A stretch of 28,829 nt of DNA, from assembly GCA_900556605.1 (NCBI GenBank), contig USPC01000012.1, positions 1 through 28,829 of the forward strand, read 5' to 3'. The position numbers were made by a program, and so were the translations under genes. Origin of the DNA: an uncultured Collinsella sp. GTDB taxonomy: Bacteria > Actinomycetota > Coriobacteriia > Coriobacteriales > Coriobacteriaceae. Numbering within the stretch: position 1 is the first letter of the stretch; every line of letters starts with the position of its first letter. The notes under the pieces are model-generated. The model had not been told where the DNA came from. It was given only the letters and a program-made list of their open reading frames with translations, and made no database searches. Of the stretch, positions 9,204 to 17,168 are shown in pieces.

Positions 9204-9785
9204 ATGGAGCTCACGGACCGCTCTGGTTACTTTGCGGGTCCCGGCATGCTCGGCGGTTCTTTTGGCGATGCCTCGCGCGCAAGCGACGAGGCCGCCGAGG
9301 GCGTCGCCGACCCCTGCCTGGGCCATGCGCCCGACCAGGTGGTCTTCTATGAGCTCACGCGTAAGTTTGTGGAGACCGAGGAAGACGTTCCCCAGGAGGC
9401 CTGCGACGTGCTGTACTACACGCTCGCCGTGGGCCACCACACCGGCGTACTCGATTGCTTTGAGCCGCGCCTGTCGGTGCCGGTGAACGTGTTTTATTCG
9501 CTCGTCGACGCGCTGCCGGAGGGGGAGGCCAAAACCAAGTTCGAGGCCATCCGCTCCTTTGGCGAGTGCCAGCTCGACAAGGCGGCGGTGCCGTCGCTGC
9601 TCGAGGCCTGCGATGCGCTGCTCGACGAGCGCGGTTTTCGCGGGTCGGCCAAGGCCGGCATCTCGGTGTTCGACGACGACTTTGGCCTGCATGCCCAGCA
9701 GGTCGCGTTCTTAATGAAGTTCCGCGATTTGGTGGAGCGCGTGCGCGATGTTTCGGGCGTGTATCTGACGGGAAGGTTGCAGTAA
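9204..9785 (+). CDS. hycH: Formate hydrogenlyase maturation protein HycH (HyfJ)
   Basis: 193-residue protein of the HycH/HyfJ family, needed for FHL assembly in E. coli. The core from about residue 45 matches HycH well: VVFYELTRKFVE, then VLYYTLAVGHHTGVLDCFEP, and a C-terminal region ending YLTGRLQ. It differs from E. coli HycH (136 residues) by an N-terminal extension of about 43 residues, rich in Gly, Ser and Asp. The extension is probably real, because ATG 9204 has a perfect GGAGGT at 9192-9197 with a 6-base spacer and no good site precedes an internal start. The stop codon overlaps the hycI start (TAATG). The molecular activity of the family is poorly known; a chaperone or assembly role is the accepted view. 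Confidence 0.88.
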   Translation: MELTDRSGYFAGPGMLGGSFGDASRASDEAAEGVADPCLGHAPDQVVFYELTRKFVETEEDVPQEACDVLYYTLAVGHHTGVLDCFEPRLSVPVNVFYSLVDALPEGEAKTKFEAIRSFGECQLDKAAVPSLLEACDALLDERGFRGSAKAGISVFDDDFGLHAQQVAFLMKFRDLVERVRDVSGVYLTGRLQ

Positions 9786-10288
9786 TGGATCGCGTTGTGG
9801 ATGGACGTGTGAACGGCGCCCCGTTTGCGGGTATCGTGCTCACGGCGGGAAGCGTGCTGCGTGCCGACGATGCCGCCGGCCCCGTGCTCTCCAAAAAGAT
9901 GGAGGACGCGCCCATCGCCGGTTGGTACACCATCGACGGCGGGCAAACGCCCGAGGACGACATCATCGAGGTTAAGCGTGAACGTCCGCCGCGTTTGGTT
10001 TTGGTCGATGCCGCCGACATGGCGCTGCCCGTCGGCGCCATCCGCTTGCTCGACAAACGTGACGTGGCCCGCAAGTCGATGTTCACCACGCATTCGCTCC
10101 CTTTGTCGATTCTGATCGAGGAAATCGAGCAATCGTGCGAAGATATCGTCTTCATAGGGATTCAGCCGGGCGATACGGAGTTCTATAACCCCATGTCCCC
10201 GGAGGTCTTTGAGGCCGTCGACGCCGTGTACGACGCCGTGGCCGCCAACGACTTTTCCCACTTTGTCCGCTTGGGGCAAGAGCAATAG
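9785..10288 (+). CDS. hycI: Hydrogenase 3/4 maturation endopeptidase HycI
   Basis: 167-residue nickel-dependent endopeptidase of the HyaD/HycI family (peptidase M52), expected to cut the C-terminal extension of HyfG after Arg546. It aligns with E. coli HycI (156 residues) across its length: YTIDGGQTPEDDI, then LVLVDAADM, TTHSLPLSILIEE and FIGIQPGDTEFYNPMS. The metal-binding residues D16, D62 and H90 of HycI correspond to D29, D75 and H103. The usual GN...GDDG entry motif reads GSVLRADDAAG, so Asn is Ser and two glycines are alanines. I choose ATG 9785, overlapping the hycH stop; upstream in-frame codons lie inside hycH. The E. coli hyf operon lacks its own protease, whereas this one carries it. 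Confidence 0.93.
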   Translation: MDRVVDGRVNGAPFAGIVLTAGSVLRADDAAGPVLSKKMEDAPIAGWYTIDGGQTPEDDIIEVKRERPPRLVLVDAADMALPVGAIRLLDKRDVARKSMFTTHSLPLSILIEEIEQSCEDIVFIGIQPGDTEFYNPMSPEVFEAVDAVYDAVAANDFSHFVRLGQEQ

Positions 10289-10327
10289 GAGCGCTTGTCC
10301 CTGCTGAATAGGAAAGAAGTGATTGAC

Positions 10328-11167
10328 ATGGCAGATTCCAAGGTGGAGTACCCCTCTCCCGATTGCCTGGCGCCCGCCGCGATCGAGGCCAAGACCGAGG
10401 CCGCCGGCGTGACCAAGGCTAACCTGCCGGTCGCTAAGGCCTTTCTGTTGGCAATGTTCGCCGGCGCGTTTATCGCCTTCGGCGGCCTGTTCTTTACGGT
10501 GTTTTTGAGCGACAGCACGCTGGGCTGGGGCGCTCAGCGCGTCGTGGGCGGTCTGTGCTTTTGCCTGGGCCTGGTGCTCGTGCTGGTGTGCGGCGCCGAG
10601 CTGTTTACCGGCAATTCGCTTATGGTCTGCGCACTCAAGAGCAAAAAGATCACCCTGGTTCAGATGCTTAAGGCCTGGGTCGTCGTGTGGGTCGGCAATT
10701 TTGTCGGTGCCCTGTTCATCGTCTTTTTGGTGTACATGGCCGGCATCTATAAGCTCAACGGCGAGGCGGTCGCCAATTCCATGGTGAGCGTCGCCGCCGG
10801 CAAGGTGACGATCGACTGGGTGACGATCTTCTTCCGCGGCATCCTGTGCAACATCTTTGTGTGCCTTGCCGTGTGGATCGGTACCGCCGGCAAGACCGTA
10901 GTCGATAAGGTTGTGGGCATTCTGCTGCCCATCGCTGCCTTTGTGGCCTGTGGTTTTGAGCACTGCGTCGCCAACATGTACTTTTTGCCTATGGGCGCCG
11001 TGATGCATGCATGCGGCTATGGTGCCAAGGTTGCCGGGGCCGATGCGCTCAACGTCGCGGGTATTGCGTTTAACCTTTCCGCCGCCACGCTGGGCAACAT
11101 CGTGGGCGGTGCGGTTCTGATCGCGCTCGGCTACTGGTTTGTCTACGCCAAGAAGTCCGAGGCGTAA
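10328..11167 (+). CDS. focA: Formate channel (FNT family, FocA/FocB-like)
   Basis: 279-residue inner-membrane channel of the formate/nitrite transporter family, six helices, pentameric in known members. The key loop AELFTGNSLM and the pore histidine H212 in GFEHCVANMYFLPMG correspond to the FocA motif around His209. It probably exchanges formate between the cytoplasm and the outside and feeds the formate hydrogenlyase encoded just upstream. The position resembles E. coli, where focB ends the hyf operon. I prefer ATG 10328, preceded by AGGAAAG, over a TTG 33 bases upstream that would add an untypical leader. A strong terminator follows. FocA and FocB cannot be separated from sequence alone. 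Confidence 0.93.
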   Translation: MADSKVEYPSPDCLAPAAIEAKTEAAGVTKANLPVAKAFLLAMFAGAFIAFGGLFFTVFLSDSTLGWGAQRVVGGLCFCLGLVLVLVCGAELFTGNSLMVCALKSKKITLVQMLKAWVVVWVGNFVGALFIVFLVYMAGIYKLNGEAVANSMVSVAAGKVTIDWVTIFFRGILCNIFVCLAVWIGTAGKTVVDKVVGILLPIAAFVACGFEHCVANMYFLPMGAVMHACGYGAKVAGADALNVAGIAFNLSAATLGNIVGGAVLIALGYWFVYAKKSEA

Positions 11168-11189
11168 GGTATCGTCTGTTTGATGTTGG

Positions 11190-11225
11190 GCCTCCCGCGG
11201 GGCGTTGCCGTGCGGGAGGCTTTTT
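11190..11225 (+). terminator. Rho-independent terminator after focA
   Basis: A perfect 9-bp stem, GCCTCCCGC (11190-11198) with GCGGGAGGC (11212-11220), and a 13-base loop, followed directly by TTTTT. It closes the hyf-foc operon 22 bases after the focA stop. Confidence 0.9.
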
Positions 11226-11289
11226 GGGTCTGGGGCTCGTTGCCGTGCTTTTGGCCTGTTGTGTTTGGCTGATGAAAGGGGTAATCGAG

Positions 11290-13407
11290 ATGGCATCTGC
11301 TGTGAAGCGCGACGGTCGCGCCGTGGTGACCACATGCGGGGGATGCTATGCCGATTGCGCCTTTGCGGCACGCGTTGAGGGCGGTCGCGTGGTTGCCGAG
11401 TTACCGGTTGTGGGGCATCCGTGCGCGGCGCGTGCCCTCTGCGCCCGCGGACGGCATCGCCTGGCAATGCCGTTTGACGAGCGCGACCGCATTGTGCACC
11501 CCATGCGCCGACGAGCTGATGGCTCGGGGTTCGATGTGATTTCGTGGGACGAGGCGTTTGCTCAGATTGCCGAGCGCCTTTTGGGGATTGTTGACGGGCA
11601 TGGTCCGCGAGCGCTGGGTATGACGCTCGGCGTGCCCTCGTTCGACCGCTACTGGGCGTATCGTTTTATGCATGCGCTTGGTTCGCCCAACGTGTACGGT
11701 GCCGACGGTGCCTGCGAGGTAAGCCGACTTACCGGTTGGGAGCACAGCTTGGGCTATAGTCCCGCCTCCGACCTGGCGCATACCGATTGCATCATGTATC
11801 TGGGGCGCTCCATTGTCGATTCGTCGACGATGGGGGCCGTTGATGCGCTCAACGATGCCCGTCGACGTGGGGCTAAGATTATCGTGGTTGACCCCCGGCG
11901 CAGTGGCTCGGCTGCGCTTGCCGACCGCTGGCTGCGCGTACGTCCTGGATGCGATCTGGCGTTGCTGCTGGGTATCGCACATGTGCTGGTAGCCGAAGAC
12001 CTGTACGATCACGAGTTCGTGGACCGCTACGCCACAGGCTTTGACGAGCTGGCGCAGGCGGCCAGTGCTTGGACACCCGAGTGGGCCGAATCGATGTGCG
12101 ACGTGCCGGCCGCAGAGATCGCCGCCACGGCGCGTGATCTAGCTGCCGCCGCGCCTGCTGCCGTGGTGGACGCCGGCTTTCATGGCGGCATCGGTATCGC
12201 GTATGCCAATAGCACCCAGACCGCGCGCGCGATTTGTCTGGTCGATGTGCTGCTGGGCTGCATCGGACACGCGGGCGGTGCCCTCAACCCGCCCACGCCG
12301 CTTGCTTTGGGCGATTTGGACCCTGCGCGTTTCGCGACGCCGTCGATGCCACGTGAGCCCAAGCTGGGGTCCGAGCGCTATCCACTGGTCGATCCGGTGC
12401 GCGGCCTGTGCACGACTATCGGTCAGTCTATTCTGGCCGGCGATTTGCGTGGGCTGATCGTTTACGCCAGCAATCCCGGTGCGGGCTATGGCAATGCACA
12501 GGCTTGGTTGGGTATTTTGCAGCAGCTCGACTTGCTTGTGACGATTGATATTCGTTGGTCCGAGACGGCGCGTGCTTCTGACTTCGTGCTGCCCGACGTG
12601 ACGTATCTGGAGGCCGACCGCGGTGTGGGCACGGTCGTGGGCGTCAACGATGCGCGCGTGTTCTACCGCAACGCCGTGCTGCCCGTGCAGCATGACGGCA
12701 CACGTCCCGGTCGGGAGATTTTTGCCGGTCTGGCGCAGGCGTGTGGCGTGGGCGAGTATTTCCAGTTTACGTCTGACGATCTGACGGCTGCCCAGGTGGC
12801 GCCTTTTGGGATCGATCTGGACGAGCTCAAGGAGCGCGGCTGGGCCGATACGGGCGTGGCGCTGCCGTCGCGCACGGGTGAGCCGGTGATTCCGCTTGCC
12901 GGCGGCAAAATTGCGCTGGCAAGCGACGTATGGGAACGAGTCGGCATGGGTCGTGTGCCCAACTGGATTGCGCCCATGGTGGAGCCCGGCCCGGGGATGT
13001 TTCGCCTCATTAGTGGCAACCGTCCCTTTGAGTCGCACACCTCGCGCAGGCTTGCGGCTCAAGGTGCCGCCGAGGCTGGATCGGACCTGGATGCCGTGCA
13101 GATGAATGCCGATGCTGCTGCGCACATGGGCATCGCCGACGGCGAGATCGTCGAGCTCGTGAGCGATATGGGCCGCGACCGCGTGCGCGTGGAGACGACG
13201 CCCTATCTGCATCCGGCGTGCATCTTCACCTCGGCCGCTCCCGGCGGACGCGCATTTGGTGCTGAGAGTGGTGGCCGGCAGGCCCTGGGCGTCGGTCCGC
13301 TCGACCACACGCCGCTGCGCTGGGACCCGTTGACGGGTGCCGCGCTCACCCAAGAAAACGCCGTTCGCGTGGAAAAGATCGCGGCGCGCGAGGATAATAA
13401 CGAGTAA
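11290..13407 (+). CDS. Molybdopterin (bis-MGD) oxidoreductase, substrate unknown
   Basis: 705-residue cytoplasmic member of the DMSO reductase/formate dehydrogenase superfamily. An N-terminal [4Fe-4S] motif C16-x2-C19-x3-C23-x27-C51 is followed by the molybdopterin domains (IIVVDPRRSGSAALAD, YASNPGAGYG, SETARASDFVLPDVTYLEAD) and a C-terminal dinucleotide-binding domain (LISGNRPFESHTS). There is no Tat signal. The likely Mo ligand is C142 in GADGACEVSRLTG, at almost the same position as Sec140 of E. coli FdhF. However, Glu follows it instead of the His conserved in formate dehydrogenases, so I do not call this an FDH. ATG 11290 is chosen with AAAGGGG upstream. It lies between the focA terminator and selA, 52 bases before selA, with no partner subunit beside it. 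The substrate cannot be read from the sequence. Confidence 0.88.
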   Translation: MASAVKRDGRAVVTTCGGCYADCAFAARVEGGRVVAELPVVGHPCAARALCARGRHRLAMPFDERDRIVHPMRRRADGSGFDVISWDEAFAQIAERLLGIVDGHGPRALGMTLGVPSFDRYWAYRFMHALGSPNVYGADGACEVSRLTGWEHSLGYSPASDLAHTDCIMYLGRSIVDSSTMGAVDALNDARRRGAKIIVVDPRRSGSAALADRWLRVRPGCDLALLLGIAHVLVAEDLYDHEFVDRYATGFDELAQAASAWTPEWAESMCDVPAAEIAATARDLAAAAPAAVVDAGFHGGIGIAYANSTQTARAICLVDVLLGCIGHAGGALNPPTPLALGDLDPARFATPSMPREPKLGSERYPLVDPVRGLCTTIGQSILAGDLRGLIVYASNPGAGYGNAQAWLGILQQLDLLVTIDIRWSETARASDFVLPDVTYLEADRGVGTVVGVNDARVFYRNAVLPVQHDGTRPGREIFAGLAQACGVGEYFQFTSDDLTAAQVAPFGIDLDELKERGWADTGVALPSRTGEPVIPLAGGKIALASDVWERVGMGRVPNWIAPMVEPGPGMFRLISGNRPFESHTSRRLAAQGAAEAGSDLDAVQMNADAAAHMGIADGEIVELVSDMGRDRVRVETTPYLHPACIFTSAAPGGRAFGAESGGRQALGVGPLDHTPLRWDPLTGAALTQENAVRVEKIAAREDNNE

Positions 13408-13459
13408 TTGACTCAGCTGATGTATTCGACTGATCCACGTTTCATTTGAAAGGCCGCAC

Positions 13460-14917
13460 ATGAGCGATAGCCAGAACATGTCCGATGAGGTGCGCGCCCG
13501 CCTGCGCGCCATTCCTTCCGTCAATGAGCTGCTTGCCGAGTGGCCGGTGGTGAAGGCGGCGGGGGAGACCTGCGACGCGGTGGTCCATGCTGCCGTCACG
13601 GCCGAGCTCGACGAGGAGCGCGCCGCCATTCGTGCCGGTGCCGACCCGCGCTCTAAGCGCGACCTGGCTTCGGCCATCGAGTGGCGTGCCCACCGCTCCG
13701 CGCTGCCGAGCCTGCGTCCCGCCGTCAACGCCACGGGTGTGGTTATCCATACCAACCTGGGTCGCGCCCCGCTCGCTGAATCGGCCGCCAAGGCCGTGGC
13801 CGAGGTTGCGCGCGGGTATAGCACGCTCGAGTACAGCGTCGACACCTGCTCACGCGGGTCCCGCAAGGAGCACGCCGCGCAGCTGATCCGTTCGCTTACC
13901 GGTGCCGAGGACGCGCTCGTCGTCAACAATAATGCCGCCGCGGTGCTGCTGGTGCTGGCCACTCACGCTGCGGGCAAAGAGGTCATCGTGAGCCGCGGCG
14001 AGCTCGTCGAAATCGGCGGTAGCTTCCGCATCCCCGATGTCATGGCGGCTTCGGGCGCCAAACTCGTCGAGGTCGGCGCCACCAACCGCACGCACCTGTC
14101 GGACTACGAGCGCGCCATCACGCCCGATACGGCGATGATCCTTAAAGTCCATCCTTCCAACTATCGCATCGAGGGTTTTCACGAGGAAGTGAGCTCAAGG
14201 GAGCTCGCCGCACTGGCTCATAAGCACGGCCTGCTGTTCTATGAAGACCAGGGGTCGGGCGCGCTGTTGCCTGACGACATCCTGGTTCGCGGCGGCGAGG
14301 AGACTACGCCGGCTTCGGTTTCGGTAGAGCTCGATCTGGTGTCGTGCTCGGGCGATAAGCTGCTGGGCGCCGCGCAGGCGGGCATTATCATGGGCCGTCG
14401 CGATCTGGTCCAGGCCTGTGGGTCACATCCGCTTATGCGTGCCCTGCGCCCGGGCAAGCTCGCACTGGCGGCGCTCGAGGCTACACTGCGCATCTACATG
14501 GACGGGGCGGATGTGGCCCATCGCGAGGTACCGGTGCTCAACATGCTCACGCTTCCGCAGGCTCATCTGGAGCGTCGCGCACGTAAGCTGCGCGATCGTA
14601 TGGCCGCCGGGCTTGATAAGGCTGGCTGCCCGTGCGCCGTGCAGGTGGAAATCATCGAGGAGTCGTCGACTCCCGGCGGCGGCTCGCTGCCTACCGTGGA
14701 GCTGCCCACCATGTGCGTTGCCGTGTGCCTCGTCGATGAGCGTCTTTCCGTTGACGCACTCAAGCGCTCGCTCGTCCAAGATTTCGACACGCCGGTCGTC
14801 ACGCGCGCCTCGCACGATCGCGTCCTGTTTGACGTGCGCACACTCGTGGGTGACCGCGATATCGAGACGGCGGCATCGACGCTCGTCGCGTGCGTTGAGA
14901 AGGCGATTGCTCGATGA
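13460..14917 (+). CDS. selA: L-seryl-tRNA(Sec) selenium transferase
   Basis: 485-residue PLP enzyme that converts Ser-tRNA(Sec) to Sec-tRNA(Sec) using selenophosphate. The N-terminal tRNA-binding domain contains IPSVNELLAEWP, typical of SelA, followed by the aminotransferase-like fold (NATGVVIHTNLGRAPLAE). The PLP lysine is K300 in SCSGDKLLGAAQAG, equivalent to K295 of E. coli SelA. Its length is slightly above E. coli (463). The start is ATG 13460 with AAAGG upstream. The stop overlaps the selB start (ATGA), so the two are translationally coupled. The selenophosphate synthetase gene selD is not in the window. Confidence 0.97.
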   Translation: MSDSQNMSDEVRARLRAIPSVNELLAEWPVVKAAGETCDAVVHAAVTAELDEERAAIRAGADPRSKRDLASAIEWRAHRSALPSLRPAVNATGVVIHTNLGRAPLAESAAKAVAEVARGYSTLEYSVDTCSRGSRKEHAAQLIRSLTGAEDALVVNNNAAAVLLVLATHAAGKEVIVSRGELVEIGGSFRIPDVMAASGAKLVEVGATNRTHLSDYERAITPDTAMILKVHPSNYRIEGFHEEVSSRELAALAHKHGLLFYEDQGSGALLPDDILVRGGEETTPASVSVELDLVSCSGDKLLGAAQAGIIMGRRDLVQACGSHPLMRALRPGKLALAALEATLRIYMDGADVAHREVPVLNMLTLPQAHLERRARKLRDRMAAGLDKAGCPCAVQVEIIEESSTPGGGSLPTVELPTMCVAVCLVDERLSVDALKRSLVQDFDTPVVTRASHDRVLFDVRTLVGDRDIETAASTLVACVEKAIAR

Positions 14918-16881
14918 GTGAGGTTCAGGCGCTGGTGGAGTGTCCCGTTATCGTTGGCACGGCGGGCCACGTTGACCACGGCAAGTCGGCATTGATCGAG
15001 GCGCTGACCGGCAAGAATCCCGACCGTCTGGAGGTTGAGCGCCGTCGCGGTATGACCGTGGAGCTGGGCTTTGGCGAGCTGGCACTGCCGAGTGGCAAGA
15101 TCGTCGGCCTGGTCGACGTGCCGGGCCACGCGCATTACCTGCGCGCCATGGTGCAGGGTGCGACAGGCATCGACGTTGCCGTGCTGGTGGTCTCTGCCGT
15201 TGAGGGTGTAATGCCGCAGACGCGCGAGCACGTGCACGTGCTGGAGCTGCTGGGCGTTACGCATATGGTGGTCGCGCTGACGATGTGCGACCTGGCCGAT
15301 AGCGAGATGGTTGATCTGGCCGAGCTCGATGTCGATGACTATTTGTCGGGTACTGTGTTTGCGGGCGCGCCAATTGTGCCCGTGTCGTCTAAGACGGGCG
15401 AGGGGATTGACGGGCTGCTTGCGGTGCTCGACGAGCAGGTGGGTGTCTGCTGGGATACCTGTCGCGAGCGTGCCGAGCGGAGCGATGCCGCGCCGCGCCT
15501 GCCGATTGACCGCTGCTTTACGATCAAGGGCGCCGGTACCGTGGTGACGGGAACGTTGCACGATGCGCCGGTTGCGGTGGGCGACGAGCTGATGGCTTTG
15601 CCGTCGCGTACGGTCTGCCGTGTCCGCGGGATTCAGGTGCATGGCGATACGCCGCGCGCGCTGCCTGGGCAACGCGTGGCGCTCAACCTGGTTGGTGACG
15701 GTGTCGCGGCGCTTGACCGTGGCGAGATGCTGGGCGTGGCGGACCGCTTTGGTCAGACGTTGCGCTTTATGATGACGTTCACCTACCTGGGTCGCGAGGG
15801 TGCCAAGCCGCGCGTGCTCGAGTCGGGCGCGCGTGTGCACGTGATGGCGGGTACAGCCGAGGTTGTCGGCCGCATCATGCTTTTGGAGGGTGAGGCCCCC
15901 ATTGCGGTGGGCGAGACCCGTACCGTGCAGGTGCGCTTGGAGGAGCCGCTGCCGCTGCGAGCCGGAGACCATGCTGTGGTGCTGTCGTATTCGCCCGTCA
16001 TGCTCATTGGCGGCGGGCGTGTGCTGCTTTCGCGTTGCCGTCGTTCGCGCGAGCTTGCCGAAGGAGAGCGTGCGCTGTATGTGGCGCTTGAGGCCGGCGA
16101 TACCGCCGCTGGTGTTGAGGCGTGGCTGGCACTGCAGACGTTGCCGGTCGTGGCTACCGACGTTGCCGCGGCGCTGGATCTTGTTTCCGGTGGAGTCGAT
16201 GCCGCGCTGAACGAGTTGGTGGCGCGAGGTGCTGTGTGCGAGCTTGCCGGCTCGGATGGCTCGCTGTATGCAGATTCTTCCGCGCTCGACGCAGCGATGG
16301 ATGCCCTTGCGGCGACCCTGTCAGCCATGCACGCGGCGGCTCCCAAGGAGACGGGCTTTACGCCCGGCGCCGTTGCCCATGCTGCGTGGCCTGCCGCTGA
16401 TGAAGGCGTTGCCGCGGCCCTGATTGCCGAGGGCTGCTCGCGTGGCGTGTGCGCCGCCGAGGGCGCCGAGGTATTCGATCCGCATTCGGCCGCCGCGGCG
16501 GCACGCGTGGTGCGAGAGGCTTGCGAGCGCATTGTCGCGCTGCTTGACGAGACCGGCCTGGACGCACCGGCGCTTCCCGAGGTGGGCGAACAGCTGCAGC
16601 TCGGCCGCGACACCATGACGCGTGCCCTGCGCGAGCTTTCGCTCAACCGCTCGATCGTTAAGGTTGAGCGCGATGTTGCCCTGTCCGCTGCCGCCGAGCC
16701 CCATGCGCGTGAGCTCGTCGCAGCTGCCATTGAGGCAGCCGGTGGCGCAGCCACCACGAGCGTGCTGCGCGAGGCCTTGGGAGTGTCGCGCAAACGCGCC
16801 ATCAGCATCTTGGAGCACCTGGATGCCGTGCGCTTTACGGTGCTCGACAAGGAGGCCGGCGGCCTGCGCTCCCTGCGCTAG
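14914..16881 (+). CDS. selB: Selenocysteine-specific elongation factor SelB
   Basis: 655-residue GTPase that delivers Sec-tRNA(Sec) to UGA codons marked by a SECIS hairpin. G1 is GHVDHGKS (18-25), followed by RRGMTVELGFG (G2) and DVPGHAHYLRAMV (G3). The C-terminal half carries the winged-helix repeats that bind mRNA (for example ETGLDAPALPEVGEQLQLGR and REALGVSRKRAISILEHLD). The G4 motif, normally N/TKxD, reads T123-M-C-D126, with Met in place of Lys. The gene overlaps selA by 4 bases and is followed 36 bases later by tRNA-Sec. It is somewhat longer than E. coli SelB (614), mainly in the C-terminal region. Confidence 0.96.
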   Translation: MSEVQALVECPVIVGTAGHVDHGKSALIEALTGKNPDRLEVERRRGMTVELGFGELALPSGKIVGLVDVPGHAHYLRAMVQGATGIDVAVLVVSAVEGVMPQTREHVHVLELLGVTHMVVALTMCDLADSEMVDLAELDVDDYLSGTVFAGAPIVPVSSKTGEGIDGLLAVLDEQVGVCWDTCRERAERSDAAPRLPIDRCFTIKGAGTVVTGTLHDAPVAVGDELMALPSRTVCRVRGIQVHGDTPRALPGQRVALNLVGDGVAALDRGEMLGVADRFGQTLRFMMTFTYLGREGAKPRVLESGARVHVMAGTAEVVGRIMLLEGEAPIAVGETRTVQVRLEEPLPLRAGDHAVVLSYSPVMLIGGGRVLLSRCRRSRELAEGERALYVALEAGDTAAGVEAWLALQTLPVVATDVAAALDLVSGGVDAALNELVARGAVCELAGSDGSLYADSSALDAAMDALAATLSAMHAAAPKETGFTPGAVAHAAWPAADEGVAAALIAEGCSRGVCAAEGAEVFDPHSAAAAARVVREACERIVALLDETGLDAPALPEVGEQLQLGRDTMTRALRELSLNRSIVKVERDVALSAAAEPHARELVAAAIEAAGGAATTSVLREALGVSRKRAISILEHLDAVRFTVLDKEAGGLRSLR

Positions 16882-16896
16882 ATTGGCTGCTCGGTT

Positions 16897-16905
16897 TGGT
16901 AAAAT
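16897..16905 (+). promoter_or_regulatory. Candidate extended -10 promoter of selC
   Basis: TGGTAAAAT (TG-n plus TAAAAT) lies 12 bases before the mature 5' end of tRNA-Sec. No convincing -35 hexamer is seen at 16-18 bp. The same TTTGGTA context precedes the hydroxylase operon at 20016. Confidence 0.4.
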
Positions 16906-16917
16906 ACTTCCGCACTT

Positions 16918-17014
16918 GGGAACGGATGGGCTCCGGTGGGCTCCGCGGTCCTCAAAACCGTTGCGAGGCGTGCAAAACGTCTTGGATGTGTTCGATTCAC
17001 ATACGTTCCCGCCA
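16918..17014 (+). tRNA. selC: Selenocysteine tRNA (anticodon UCA)
   Basis: 97-nt tRNA-Sec with encoded CCA. The acceptor arm GGGAACG pairs with CGTTCCC, with an eighth G-A opposition and discriminator G. The D arm has a six-pair stem (GGGCTC/GGGCTC with wobbles) and a tight CGGT loop, typical of tRNA-Sec. The anticodon stem GCGGT/ACCGT holds a 7-base loop with TCA at 16952-16954. A long variable arm (GAGGCGT/ACGTCTT) and a T arm with loop TTCGATT follow. The location right after selAB and the unusual geometry make the identification secure although it lies outside any coding frame. Confidence 0.96.
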
Positions 17015-17023
17015 TACGCTACC

Positions 17024-17078
17024 AGCGCTTTTGTGCTCGCGGTCTTGCTGCGTGCCGCAAGGGCGCTGTTTTGTTTTT
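17024..17078 (+). terminator. Probable terminator of selC
   Basis: Nested stems AGCGC (17024)/GCGCT (17063) and CTTGC (17044)/GCAAG (17057) are followed by GTTTTGTTTTT. The placement 10 bases after the tRNA fits processing and termination. The outer stem is short, so this is moderate evidence. I see nothing else between here and the mobA ribosome binding site. Confidence 0.5.
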
Positions 17079-17168
17079 GTGCGGGTCCGCCGTGTCGTCC
17101 GCCTTGTCGCCTACGGTATTTGCCCCGTGCGCTGGGTTTAGAACGCGCCGATGGAGGTGTTTTGCCGT

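Noticed and set aside
1272..11467. Very long antisense open frames (350-670 residues) opposite the hyf operon
   Set aside because: They are complementary-strand shadows of high-GC genes with strong codon bias, give low-complexity His/Gly/Asp/Arg-rich proteins, and have no ribosome binding sites or family features.
11713..11715. Possible selenocysteine in the molybdopterin oxidoreductase next to selA
   Set aside because: The codon at the ligand position is TGC (Cys), not TGA. I also found no in-frame TGA supporting a selenoprotein in any gene of the window.
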